Shown piece after piece: positions 55,061 through 64,000 of a stretch of 64,000 nt of DNA. Source of the stretch: Liopterus haemorrhoidalis (taxonomy: Eukaryota; Arthropoda; Insecta; Coleoptera; Dytiscidae). The stretch spans positions 19,842,879-19,906,878 of the forward strand of contig OZ020622.1 of the NCBI GenBank assembly GCA_963971575.1, given 5' to 3'. The stretch's first letter is position 1; each line of letters opens with the position of its first letter. The notes below the pieces were generated by a model that was not told where the DNA came from, searched no databases, and was given only the letters and a program-made list of their open reading frames with translations. The position numbers and the translations under genes were made by a program.

Positions 55061-56084
55061 CCATATGTCTTAGTCTCAATAATTCTAGTGTGGGCCTCGA
55101 TTCTAGTGTCGAATTCTAATTTGTGCCTAAATTGATTTGTTCCAAAATTTAACCACACTTTCAAACCCCGAAATATCGAAAACTGTCGATGATAAGAGGA
55201 TGCCATATAAAGTACTGTAAAAATGTATCTGTTTTACACAAATTTTGGCAAACTTGATCAATATCGTAAAATCAGTTCATCATGCGTTTTTGGTCTCACC
55301 TATAATTATTATGTAGTTTATTGGAAGGTATCTATGTCATTTTTTATCTTAATACTATTTCTACTATTTTTTAACATTTTGACTAGATTTAGACTCACCT
55401 CCTAATATTCCAAACGGGAAGAAAGCACAAAAAATTCCGACACAACTAACATAAAACTATTTAACTGTTTTTGGGCACTACTACATTTACAAAACCCCTC
55501 GTACAAATATGATTGTTTCCTTAATCCAACACTGATATATTGTCAATAAATTCGTTAATCTTGCAACCCATACTGTCTTACAATATATTGTTTTATATTA
55601 TTGTAACTAGGTAAGAATTGTTGCTGACATTTAGTATAACAATAATGATACTTTGTGCAAATATATGCAATAATTATACATATCAAAGCCCTGTGTCAAT
55701 CTTTGCATAACGTTCAAAGTACGGAGTGAGGGGGGAGACGTGTCGGCGGTCAGACGACCTGCGCGGAAGGGGAACAAAACACTTGCTATCTAAAAACCAA
55801 CTAGCATTGGCATGATGCGGCGTGAATCTAATATGTGTTAAATGGTCTGAGAATATTAAATCGAGGCCTTCTTTGCCTTAATTTTAGAAACTTCCTAACT
55901 TTTAATAACGTAATTTTTAACAGTTCACTTATTTTCGTAATATAAATTAAATGAATACGAATATTTTATTTTAAATAAATAAATAAATGAAAATTTGCTC
56001 CAATTTAAAGTTTATTATGACTAGACTAAAATGCAAATGCAGGTAGTAGGAGACGTACCACGCACATATTGGAATCTAATAATC
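55061..56084. other. No gene recognised
   Basis: AT-rich, with a short GC-richer spot at 55720-55790 that has no identifiable coding content. Confidence 0.5.
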
Positions 56085-56748
56085 AGTTCGGTGACATATC
56101 CGCACAAGAAGAATGATCAAGCAAAAAATGCCCACAGAAAAATGCCCACAGAAAAATGCGCACAGTCATAAGTGCTCACACGAAAACTCCTTACACGGAA
56201 TTATGCTCACATAGAAAATCCCCCACATCGAAAATAACGTACAGTGATAAATGCTCACACGAATATTGCTCACACTAAAAAATACTCGCACGGAAAATAA
56301 CCCAATTTTAAATATCCTTACATTACCAAGGATTAAAAAATTTTTTTTTTGCTATAGTTATTAGATTTCACATTAGTTAGTTAGTTAAAACTTTTGGCGC
56401 ACAGCAACAAAGGCTATTTGCGACAGATTTCACATTAGATGAAAATCAACCATGTACCTACTGTGTTTTTAAAAGTAGAAATATGTAATATACCTATTAA
56501 TTTGAATATTTTATTAAAACAGTGTTTGTTTTTCATAAAATTAAATGATTTGATATTAAATTACCTAAATTCAGAATAAATTATTGGGATAGCACCACTA
56601 AGTTTATGCTCATAGAGAAAGGATTTTGGTTGTTTGCGTTTGAAATAAATTTTACTTTATTGTTCTTAATTTAAATAATTCTTCGTTGAAAATAAGAATA
56701 AGACAATTATTTATATATATGTTTTCAAAATAATATTGAACACAGATA

Positions 56749-57502
56749 CAGGTAACCCCCGTTCATTGCGACCCCGGCTAGTGTGGATTCGTTATAATGC
56801 GACCGACAATTTAAGATTTTTAAGATATCAGACACATCGACAAAGCGTGGAATGAAGTCACCCAGTCGTGTATGAAGGGTGTTTGGAAAAGATTGTTCAG
56901 TGAAATTGCTGAAGTTCACTGCAATCATGAAAATTATGTTGAAAATATCATCGAAGGTATTAGTCATATAGCCATTTCCGAAGGTATCGAAGGTTTTGAT
57001 GAAGATGATATTCAGACTTTGTTAAAATCACACGGTGAACCTTTGACTATTGAAGAGCTGCAGGAAATGGACTGCCATAAATCTCTAGAAAATGACGAAC
57101 CTGTTCCCGTGCGAAATTTAACTGTTAAAACCATCGAAAATGCCCTTTATCTTCTCAATCAATGCATGGAGTTCTTAGAAGAGAACGACGAAGATTACGA
57201 GCGAGTGAGTGCTGTTAAACGTGGCTGTAATGCATTACTTGACAGTTATCGGCAAATTTTGCGCAATAAACGTAGAGAGGCCAAACAAGGGAATCTAGAT
57301 TCCTTTTTGCAACATGGAACAAAATAAATAAATTATTAATTATTTAATGTACAACTTTTTGTTATTCTTAATGTTTATTTAATAAATAAAGTGTTTTTCG
57401 AGGTTTACAATGTTTTTTTCAAAAATACCTCGTTGATAGTGAAATTTCGCTTAACGCGATCATGTCCAGAACGTATCCCCCGCGTTGAACGGGTGTAACC
57501 TG
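56749..57502 (+). mobile_element. Tigger (pogo-type) deletion derivative
   Basis: Ends CAGGTAACCCCCGTTCATTG and inverted CAGGTTACACCCGTTCAACG with TA flanks. It keeps only the last part of the transposase gene. Confidence 0.92.
56872..57327 (+). pseudogene. Tigger transposase C-terminal region, open frame
   Basis: 151 codons are open from MKGVWKRLFSEIAEVHCNHE. They include EGFDEDDIQTLLKSHGEPLT, IEELQEMD, acidic stretches and a coiled-coil-like end (RVSAVKRGCNALLDSYRQIL) finishing NLDSFLQ. The frame also extends upstream (DIRHIDKAWNEVTQSC). This is the tail of a Tigger transposase (E.DI.ELL.SH..EL..E.L.EL; K...LDSFF). The DNA-binding and DDE parts are absent, so it is a remnant even though uninterrupted. 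Confidence 0.85.
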
Positions 57503-58143
57503 TACCTATTATAAATAATACCCATTTTAGTTAAAATCAGACGTTATAAAAAAAATTATAAATATTTGTTTTACATTGGTGTTATTTTTAAAAAATACAT
57601 TTATTTCACTAAATAAAACCTTCGTGTTTAATAAATATGTGAAAATAAATTAATTGTTTACTTCATTTAAATTACATCGGGTCATTTTATTCCTTAATTT
57701 TGTTTATATTTAATTGAACTTACTCGAATGTACATAATATAATAAAAAAAGAGAATAAGATAAGAATAATATAAGAAAATACACATTTTGAAGTTTTTAC
57801 AAAAAATACTTTCAAAATTATTCGAAAAATAATCTGAAAAAAAAAATATATAAGAAATCATGTTGAAAGCCAATTATCTTAGCAATTTTATTGGCCATGT
57901 GAGGAATTATAAAAGTGGGTAATTTTCCGAGTGAGCAATTTTCAGTGTGAGCAATTTTCGTGAAAGCATTGTGAGCACAGTGATAACACTGTGCGTTATT
58001 TTCGGTGTGGAGAATTTTCTATGTGAGTATAATTCTATATAAGGAGTTTTCATGTGAGCATTTACGATTGTGCGCACTTTTCTATGGGCATTTTTCGCAT
58101 GAGCATTCTTCTTGTGCGGATATGGCTGGTCACGCTAACAATC

Positions 58144-59082
58144 GTGTTGATAAATAGGTGGACGAACTGATGTTATGAAGGGCTGATTCTCGAAGACCCG
58201 CTTACGGAACCAGCTCAGTCAGCCAATTCACTGACCCGAGTTAGTAAACTGAACGATATCTACTGAGCCGGTTCTGCAAACTGAACCGAAATGCTCATCT
58301 GCAGTACTTCTGTTAACATATTCAACATTTGGCTCAATAGTTTCTCAAGTTGGTATGTTAAGAAGAAATCGTCAAGAAAAGCAATTATTCGGCAAAAATT
58401 GAGATGATTTTCAAATATTTTATAATGAAAATCTATCCAATTCGAAAAAAGTAAAGTTGAAAATTGAATTCGATGATTGTAAAAAATTGTAAGTAGGCGC
58501 AAGGTTTCTTGTAATCGAAAAACATTTAACAATATAATGTAAATATATTAATATGTATGGGTTGCAATTGTGTTAGTTATCGAAAATTTAATAATACTTT
58601 ATACAATAATACTGAACGGTAAAGATGTACATTTTTTAACATCGAATTATATTTAAAAATGCAGTCGGGCGTCGGATATTTGTAACAAATAACGGGTTTG
58701 TTCAGTCTTTTTTGGACCCTGTTACGGGTTGTGTTAACTGTAACTCAAATCACGTTATTTCTATTATTACAATTACTTATTGACTTATTTTACTTAATCT
58801 AGTTTATTATTTACATTCAAATAACTATCGCTACGATATATAAAAACGTTTAAATAAGACTAAGCTCTTTGAATATGTTTTGGACCTTAAAATTTACGAA
58901 GCATTCTATCTTAATACCGTTTAATAAAGGAAGCAATTTGTATAATTCCATTTCCTTACAAATGTCTGATACATACTGGAATTTTTAGGCCGCATATTTT
59001 ATGTGTTGTTTCATATTATGTTATTTTGGCAATAAGTATTGAGTTAGGCCAATGGAATTAATGTCAGTGCCGTGGCAAGGGC
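58144..59082. other. No gene recognised
   Basis: Contains a short run of GTTCAG/CTGAAC-type words at 58200-58290. Otherwise AT-rich. Confidence 0.45.
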
Positions 59083-59591
59083 TAGTGATGCTCCGAGTCT
59101 AGTAAACTCGATAATGGATTCGATTCTCCAAAGTACTCGATCAACTCAAGTATTGACATTTTAAGATTCGAATAATTTGTATTCAGTTCGATACACTAGT
59201 ACATTTTACTCAAGTATAATAGGGGAAACTTTTTAAGATCGCAGCGTCATATGCGGGAAAGCTGGAACACTTGAAAGTGAAATTAAACTGTTACTCATGT
59301 GCTTGTTTACATGGTGAAAATTAACACGAATTTTTCTGTTTTCCGAGCTTTTTTTTTTTAATTTAAAGGTAATCTACGACTTTCTATCAATCTTTTTGAC
59401 TGTCTATCAATATAATAACGGGAACTGAATCCCAACTCGAGTTCTAGACTCGAATCGCGACTCGAGTTCTGGTTGCGAATTATACAGACTCGAGTTCTAA
59501 TTCAGGTTTTTCACTCGAGTCCAGACTCGATTCTTTTCTTAATGAATACGAGTCAAGCGATTCCTAAAATACGCGACGCGGCACATCACTA
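59083..59591. mobile_element. hAT-type element rich in CTCGAGT words
   Basis: Ends TAGTGATGCTCCGAGTC and inverted TAGTGATGTGCCGCGTC. Flanks GCAAGGGC and GCAAGGAG agree at 6 of 8. The interior has many ACTCGAGT/GACTCGA words (59430-59535). No transposase recognised. Confidence 0.7.
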
Positions 59592-59745
59592 GCAAGGAGT
59601 AATTAAGCGATGCATCACAGTTGGCACCAAAGCAAAGGAGGCGCGCGATGATTTTTTTTTTAGTTGTCAGTTCGAAAGTATTGAGTTGTTGTACATGAAA
59701 TGGCCAATTTTTTGTTTTTGAAGGAGTTTTCAACTCCACTGGAGG

Positions 59746-59855
59746 AATTACGTAATAGAATTCTATTCTATAGTTAACAAAAGAAAAAGCAATCGTTACT
59801 TGGCAGCCACCATTAGAATTAATTTACTGACTATGATAGAATAGAATTGTATTCA
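59746..59855. repeat. Short palindromic MITE, copy 1
   Basis: TAGAATTCTATTCTATAGTT at left is matched inverted by TAGAATAGAATT at right, with ATCGTTACTTGGC in between. A second copy in the same orientation lies at 61075-61185. Confidence 0.7.
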
Positions 59856-59897
59856 TCGCGATCCCACCACTGGACGCCAGTGGTGGGATTACCAGTA

Positions 59898-61074
59898 AAG
59901 CCGCATTCAGAGCTCTTTAAATTGACACGTTGTAGACCAGGGGTTCTTAAACTTATGTAGTCCGACGACTCCCTCTTGAACAACATTTTTTTTCGGACCC
60001 ATCCCTATTCTAGACATTTTTCGTCGTTCTTGAGACTTAATTTCTGGATCAGTAATCTCATAGGCACTACGTTATAATAGATATTAGTAAAAATGTATCG
60101 CTGGTTATATTAATAGATAGTCTTGCGCATTTATAGAGATGATAATTTTTATTAGCATATAGAATAAAAAACATAAAATGAATAAAAAAATTGTTGTAAA
60201 AAGAATTAGAAAAGTTATAAATTATAATAAGTTAAGCTCATACAAACATTTATTGGTCAAATATTGGTCAAAATAAATCTTATTATAATATGTTTTCTGT
60301 AAATAATGTTCAGTTGAATAAAAATAATTAAATTTTTACTAATTATTGTTTAGTTATGTCAATAACAAATCCAAAAAGTCCTGACCATGTAGGATTTTTA
60401 TTAAATGAGCTTTTATTCAAAAGCTAAAAGTTGGGGGATGTAAAGTTAATGTCAAAATTGTTTCGCGGACACCCAGTAATGGATACGCGGACCCCCAGGG
60501 GTCCGCGGACCACAGTTTAAGAATCGCTGTTGTAGACTGTACGTTGTCACGTTGTAAGTTATGTTTTTATGCATTGTTTTAACGTTCTATGTACCGTTCA
60601 CAGCAGTTAGAAATTAATGGGTTACGAATAGTCCGACATATATGTGTCTTTAAACCAACTACATGGCTTCGTAAAATGTTTTCTATGTATTATCGTTTTT
60701 ATAATTCTGTTGTCTTAAATTTTAACTAACTAAACCTAACCTAATTACCAAAATTGATCATATTTGCTGTCCGTCTTTGTAATTTTGAGCAAGATTTGTT
60801 AATGATGACATTATGTCAGGTCAGGTAAAGGCATACCATAACTAGGCTGTCACTGATAGACTGAAATAGCCAATGTGTTTATATGTCTGTCTCATTAAAA
60901 CAACTCACAAGCTATAAGTTTAGAAAATTATCCACAACCGACAAAGAACAACGTATTAAATTTAGAGATCTGAATGATTTAACGCGTTACCATATGACAA
61001 ACTTGTTAGTGACAACCAACAGACTACAAGCCATAATCTACAGTCTATTGATTTAAGAGCTCCGAATGCGGCTT
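59898..61074. mobile_element. TA-flanked element with inverted ends
   Basis: Ends AAGCCGCATTCAGAGCTCTT and inverted AAGCCGCATTCGGAGCTCTT with TA flanks. It hosts the hAT at 59938. The remaining interior has no gene. Superfamily not assigned. Confidence 0.8.
59938..60529. mobile_element. hAT-type MITE
   Basis: Ends CAGGGGTTCTTAAACT and inverted CAGCGATTCTTAAACT. A perfect 8-bp duplication TTGTAGAC lies at 59930-59937 and 60530-60537. No transposase. Confidence 0.95.
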
Positions 61075-61185
61075 TATAGAATTCTATTCTATAGTTGACA
61101 ATAAAATCTATCGTTACTTGGCTACCGCCAACAGAATAACTTTATTGGCAATGGCAGAATAGAATTATTTTACGTAATTCGGCCA
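61075..61185. repeat. Short palindromic MITE, copy 2
   Basis: TAGAATTCTATTCTATAGTT, ATCGTTACTTGGCTACCGCC and TAGAATAGAATT in the same order as at 59746-59855. It begins at the right flank of the 59898 element. Confidence 0.7.
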
Positions 61186-61941
61186 CAAGACTCCAAAATT
61201 TGGACTTAGTTTTAAAAAGAATTGATAATCTCATGTTTTGTAGGCAAAGGAAAAATCAAAGGCTAAAATCAGATGGTAATTACTTTGATTAATAAAGTTT
61301 ATTTGGAATTGAGTTTAAATTGTGTGACGATTGTCTCGAAATTCGGCCATTTCATGTATAACAACCTGACATTAACAACAGGCTTCGTTCAAATTTCCTT
61401 CACCAGGAGCCAAGTTAACTTGCCACGGCACCGATTAGAGTATTGTTTGTATTAATATTTGACTTAATATTAAATAATATGATTTTCATTCGATCTTGTA
61501 CGTTATACAGTGTTTGTTAAACTATGTTAAGTTAAGAAAGAATTTAATCATTAAGAAAAAACTTACTTATTGAGGAATACAGGAATCATATTGAATTTTG
61601 AGCACCAGCTGCAATAGTGTCAGTGATATTAAGCAGTGCAATTGAATCTTTGAATCCATTTGTCTTAAAAAAAATAAACAAACGATATTTAGTTTACTCC
61701 ACCATTGCATTCTGGAACTGTCCATCATTGAAATTAAGAACGGAACATTTTACACTTCTCCTGGGGTCTTGCCTATTATTTTTCATTGAGAGCAAGAACA
61801 GTAGTTGTCCTGGACATATAATAACAATTTCCTGTAACTCCTAAGTGGAGTAAAAGGCCTTTATTCTTTGCAAAATCTTTGAATTTTGGCCAATATTTTC
61901 ACATCCATCCAATTTATTGAGAAATGAAACGGTGCCAGGTA
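61186..61941. other. No gene recognised
   Basis: AT-rich. Open frames at 61273-61455 and 61617-61844 have no recognisable domain. Confidence 0.5.
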
Positions 61942-62204
61942 GGCGTGCACCCATGGGGGGCTCACGAGCTTGTGCCACCCCAAGAGCTCCAGAAACATGT
62001 AAGTTGGTATGGTTGTAACGCGTTTTTAGTCATCACTTATGTTTTAGAGGAGAGGACCGTTTTTGCTTTGGTCATGACTTGCATATTTGGGGTGAAGACC
62101 TTTATTATATTTAGATCATCACTTGTCGTTTAGAAGTGAGAACCTTTTTCATAATTTCGTCTTCTGAGCCCCCCCCCCCCCGAATTCCTGGGCACGTGCC
62201 TGGC
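61942..62204. mobile_element. hAT-like MITE
   Basis: Left end region GGCGTGCACCCATGGGGGG and right end region CCTGGGCACGTGCC are imperfect inverses. GCCAGGTA occurs exactly on both sides (61934-61941, 62205-62212), fitting an 8-bp duplication. It includes GAGGACCGTTTTTGC and a C-run of 14. Confidence 0.55.
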
Positions 62205-62512
62205 GCCAGGTAATTACAGGTCAATCTCATCTACGCGCTCCCTGAGAATTTCATTCAAGTGCCTGTTAGGAGATGTTATTGTCAGGCTTTCTTAGTGCTT
62301 GACAAACACTGTTTGTCCTATCCACTTCCATTTCCGGGTCATTATTTCTGTCATAATTGGTTTTTGGGTCGCTAGGCTCTATAGACCTGTATTAGAGATT
62401 GTATTTAGCCAAAAGATGTTGAAGGTTTTGCGCAGACACTTATTTGTGAAAACCTGTAACCGGGAGGTTATCTAGTTGGTCACCAACCATTTTTCATATC
62501 CATACAAATGGA

Positions 62513-62513
<1 letters not shown>

Positions 62514-62575
<62 letters not shown>
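62514..62575. repeat. ATT microsatellite
   Basis: About 20 perfect ATT units. Confidence 0.97.
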
Positions 62576-62576
<1 letters not shown>

Positions 62577-62579
62577 CAA

Positions 62580-62705
62580 AAGTAGGGAAATAATGTTAAA
62601 CGGAAGATATGTAGCTTTATAGAGATGGAGTATAGCTAAGACTTCCCTAAATATGTCAAAAGCATGCGCGACTTTTTGGATACGGTTTTCAATGTCAGAC
62701 AAAAC
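62580..62705 (-). pseudogene. Possible LINE reverse transcriptase fragment
   Basis: The minus strand reads DIENRIQKVAHAFDIFREVL and YLPFNIISLLLY, running into the ATT repeat. It faintly resembles the thumb of some LINE reverse transcriptases (DIE.RI.KA..AF.R....LL), and the microsatellite would then be its tail. Weak. Confidence 0.35.
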
Positions 62706-63041
62706 TCATCCTTGACTGCTAATTGCACAGCCGAGTTAAATGTATTTATCCATTTCTTTTACAGGAAAATCTTCAACAATAAATGGATTATCCTGGATAT
62801 GTATTGTTATTTTTCCCAGTATTGTGCAATCATGGAAGTGGTAGGACAAACTGAGTTGTTTATGATATTCCCTTGTGCAGTTATTGAACAAGATAGTGCA
62901 GTCTTGCGTTTAATTTTAAACTATTCCTTGAAAAACAAAAAAAAGATGGATAGTTCTGAGAAATCAGACAGTTCTATACGCAAAAAGGACAGTATTATTG
63001 TAAGCAATAAACTTAAATTAAGTACAGAAGAATTTGACTAG
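62664..63041 (+). CDS. Unrecognised open frame with an upstream acceptor-like site
   Basis: 125 codons are open. CATTTCTTTTACAG lies at 62752-62765, a good acceptor sequence, after which about 90 codons read KIFNNKWIILDMYCYFSQYC and IMEVVGQTELFMIFPCAVIE, followed by a Lys/Ser-rich end (KNKKKMDSSEKSDSSIRKKD). It overlaps a minus-strand LINE-like piece at its start. I do not recognise it. It may be a 3' exon, a transposon piece or a chance frame. Confidence 0.25.
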   Translation: MRDFLDTVFNVRQNSSLTANCTAELNVFIHFFYRKIFNNKWIILDMYCYFSQYCAIMEVVGQTELFMIFPCAVIEQDSAVLRLILNYSLKNKKKMDSSEKSDSSIRKKDSIIVSNKLKLSTEEFD

Positions 63042-63567
63042 TACTGTTCTTGGACTCACTGATTCAATTATTGGAAGAAATGAAATCTTCAGTTATTTAT
63101 GATAAGGCGTAGTTTGTAACCCAAATGATACAAAGAATTCAGCTGGTTAAGAGCCAGTGTATTAAAAATAATTTAACATTGACTCTAATCCCTGCAGTGA
63201 CTCGCCAATTTTGGATTAACTGTCACATTTATCAAACACTGTATAGACAAAACAATATACAATGCTGGGATATGGTATTAATCCATGGAAATATCTCGAA
63301 ATAAGCGAAAATCATGATTTTAATGAAATTTTGTACATAGGGGTAACAGCACCTGGCGTATCCTATGAGCATATTTTGGTTTCCCTTGAACTTGCGGTTA
63401 ACCGAAAATTTTACCAACTTTTCTGTTTTAAATAGGACACCTGTATATTTTTACATATTTTAATAGACCTACTACATCTGTCAATAATCAAGTATGGTAC
63501 CTATATCTCTAATAACCAAAAAATATAAACCACTTAATACATTGGTTCTCATGTTAAGTTACCAAAT
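63042..63567. other. No gene recognised
   Basis: AT-rich spacer. Confidence 0.45.
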
Positions 63568-63786
63568 TTAAGTTACTAAATTCTTTAGGGCATCAATTGT
63601 GGTATCACGTGCAAAACAGTTCTGGCAATAAATTTTGAGAGCTTTGGATCTAGAGCGATTGATCCGAGTGATGTCGTCTGGAGTCAGATCGATGCAGGAA
63701 GCATGATTTGAATTTAGGCATCTATCGCATTGAATTTTCTTTTCTTGTTGATTAATAATCCCACCACAATTTGGACAGACTATCAT
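63568..63786 (-). CDS. PHD-type zinc finger ORF
   Basis: The minus strand starts MIVCPNCGGIINQQEKKIQC, then DRCLNSNHASCIDLTP and KALKIYCQNCFARDT, giving the Cys4-His-Cys3 order of a PHD finger (C-2-C-12-C-2-C-4-H-2-C, then C-2-C). It ends at a stop after KNLVT, 72 codons from this Met. Short proteins with one N-terminal PHD finger of this kind are common as the first ORF of insect non-LTR retrotransposons, which I favour. A cellular chromatin gene exon is the alternative. An in-frame extension upstream to 63840 lacks a better start. Confidence 0.6.
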   Translation of the reverse strand: MIVCPNCGGIINQQEKKIQCDRCLNSNHASCIDLTPDDITRINRSRSKALKIYCQNCFARDTTIDALKNLVT

Positions 63787-64000
63787 GGTGTATTCCAAGG
63801 AAATATACAATTTAATCAAGTAAATAAATGTTTCAGACAATATTTGATTAAAGCAAATTTGATTAAAAAAAATTTTGAATTTTATTATTATTACTATATT
63901 ATAATTATATTTCGCAAATTTTTAATTTTTAATTATTATTACGATAACTTGTACCAGAAACATTCAGATTATCGTCGTCTATCACTCGTCTCGTTAATGT

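Larger units (their letters stand above)
56085..58134. mobile_element. Foldback element carrying a Tigger
   Basis: Arms of about 240 bp (56090-56320 and 57910-58130) are inverted copies sharing CATATCCGCACAAGAAGAAT, AAAAATGCCCA, GCTCACA.GAAAACTCCTTA and AAAATTGCTCACACT. Each arm is a chain of 20-25 bp variants of ATGCTCACACGAAAA. Flanks CTAATAATC (56076-56084) and CTAACAATC (58135-58143) form a 9-bp duplication with one mismatch, as in the unrelated foldback element at 8352. A Tigger at 56749-57502 is nested in the middle. Confidence 0.82.

Noticed and set aside
62472..62580. Poly-Asn coding region
   Set aside because: It is the translation of an ATT microsatellite.

Overview
This window is AT-rich eukaryotic DNA from an arthropod, very probably an insect. 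Coding exons are short and separated by long introns with GT-AG borders. The dominant content is mobile DNA: mariner (DD34D and DD41D), hAT, pogo/Tigger, piggyBac, a PIF/Harbinger MITE, foldback elements with 9-bp target duplications, and Jockey/I/R1-type LINEs. No bacterial features are present. The order cannot be fixed from sequence alone.

Only two cellular genes are recognised with confidence, both on the minus strand and both kainate-type ionotropic glutamate receptor subunits. Gene 1 occupies the left third: exon 1 (start codon and signal peptide, 23422-23335), exon 2 (9822-9670), exon 3 (6131-5783) and exon 4 (1822-1585). The four exons join in one reading frame for 276 codons (intron phases 1, 1, 2, then 0) and encode the signal peptide and roughly the first 70% of the amino-terminal domain. 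The ligand-binding and membrane parts lie beyond the left edge. Gene 2 is represented by its last exon (47036-46851), whose protein ends like a kainate receptor tail. The two genes therefore lie head-to-tail about 23 kb apart, a tandem receptor cluster.

Region by region. 1-23.4 kb: introns of gene 1, holding a mariner interrupted by a hAT (1949-3548), a long-inverted-repeat element, a Tigger fossil, a subrepeat foldback element (8352-9359), a 5'-inverted LINE (11015-12815), a TA-flanked element with a hAT-like protein end (14766-15997), a mariner with nearly intact coding sequence (16012-17290), a hAT with decayed transposase (18161-19756), DD41D mariner copy 1 and a 121-bp satellite. 23.4-46.8 kb: intergenic, with DD41D copies 2 and 3, tandem duplications, further copies of a repeat family that carries tRNA-like modules, LINE fragments, a 2.2-kb hAT-ended element and a piggyBac element (40527-42313) loaded with nested insertions. 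46.8-64 kb: probably the intron or upstream region of gene 2, with a Harbinger MITE holding a 115-bp near-perfect palindrome, a mariner fossil broken by four insertions (51700-55060), a second foldback element carrying a Tigger (56085-58134), nested hAT elements at 59-61 kb, and a PHD-finger ORF at the right edge.

Boundaries of most elements were set by reading inverted termini and target-site duplications directly. Family names rest on recognised protein motifs or on termini plus duplication length. Nothing was computed or searched.
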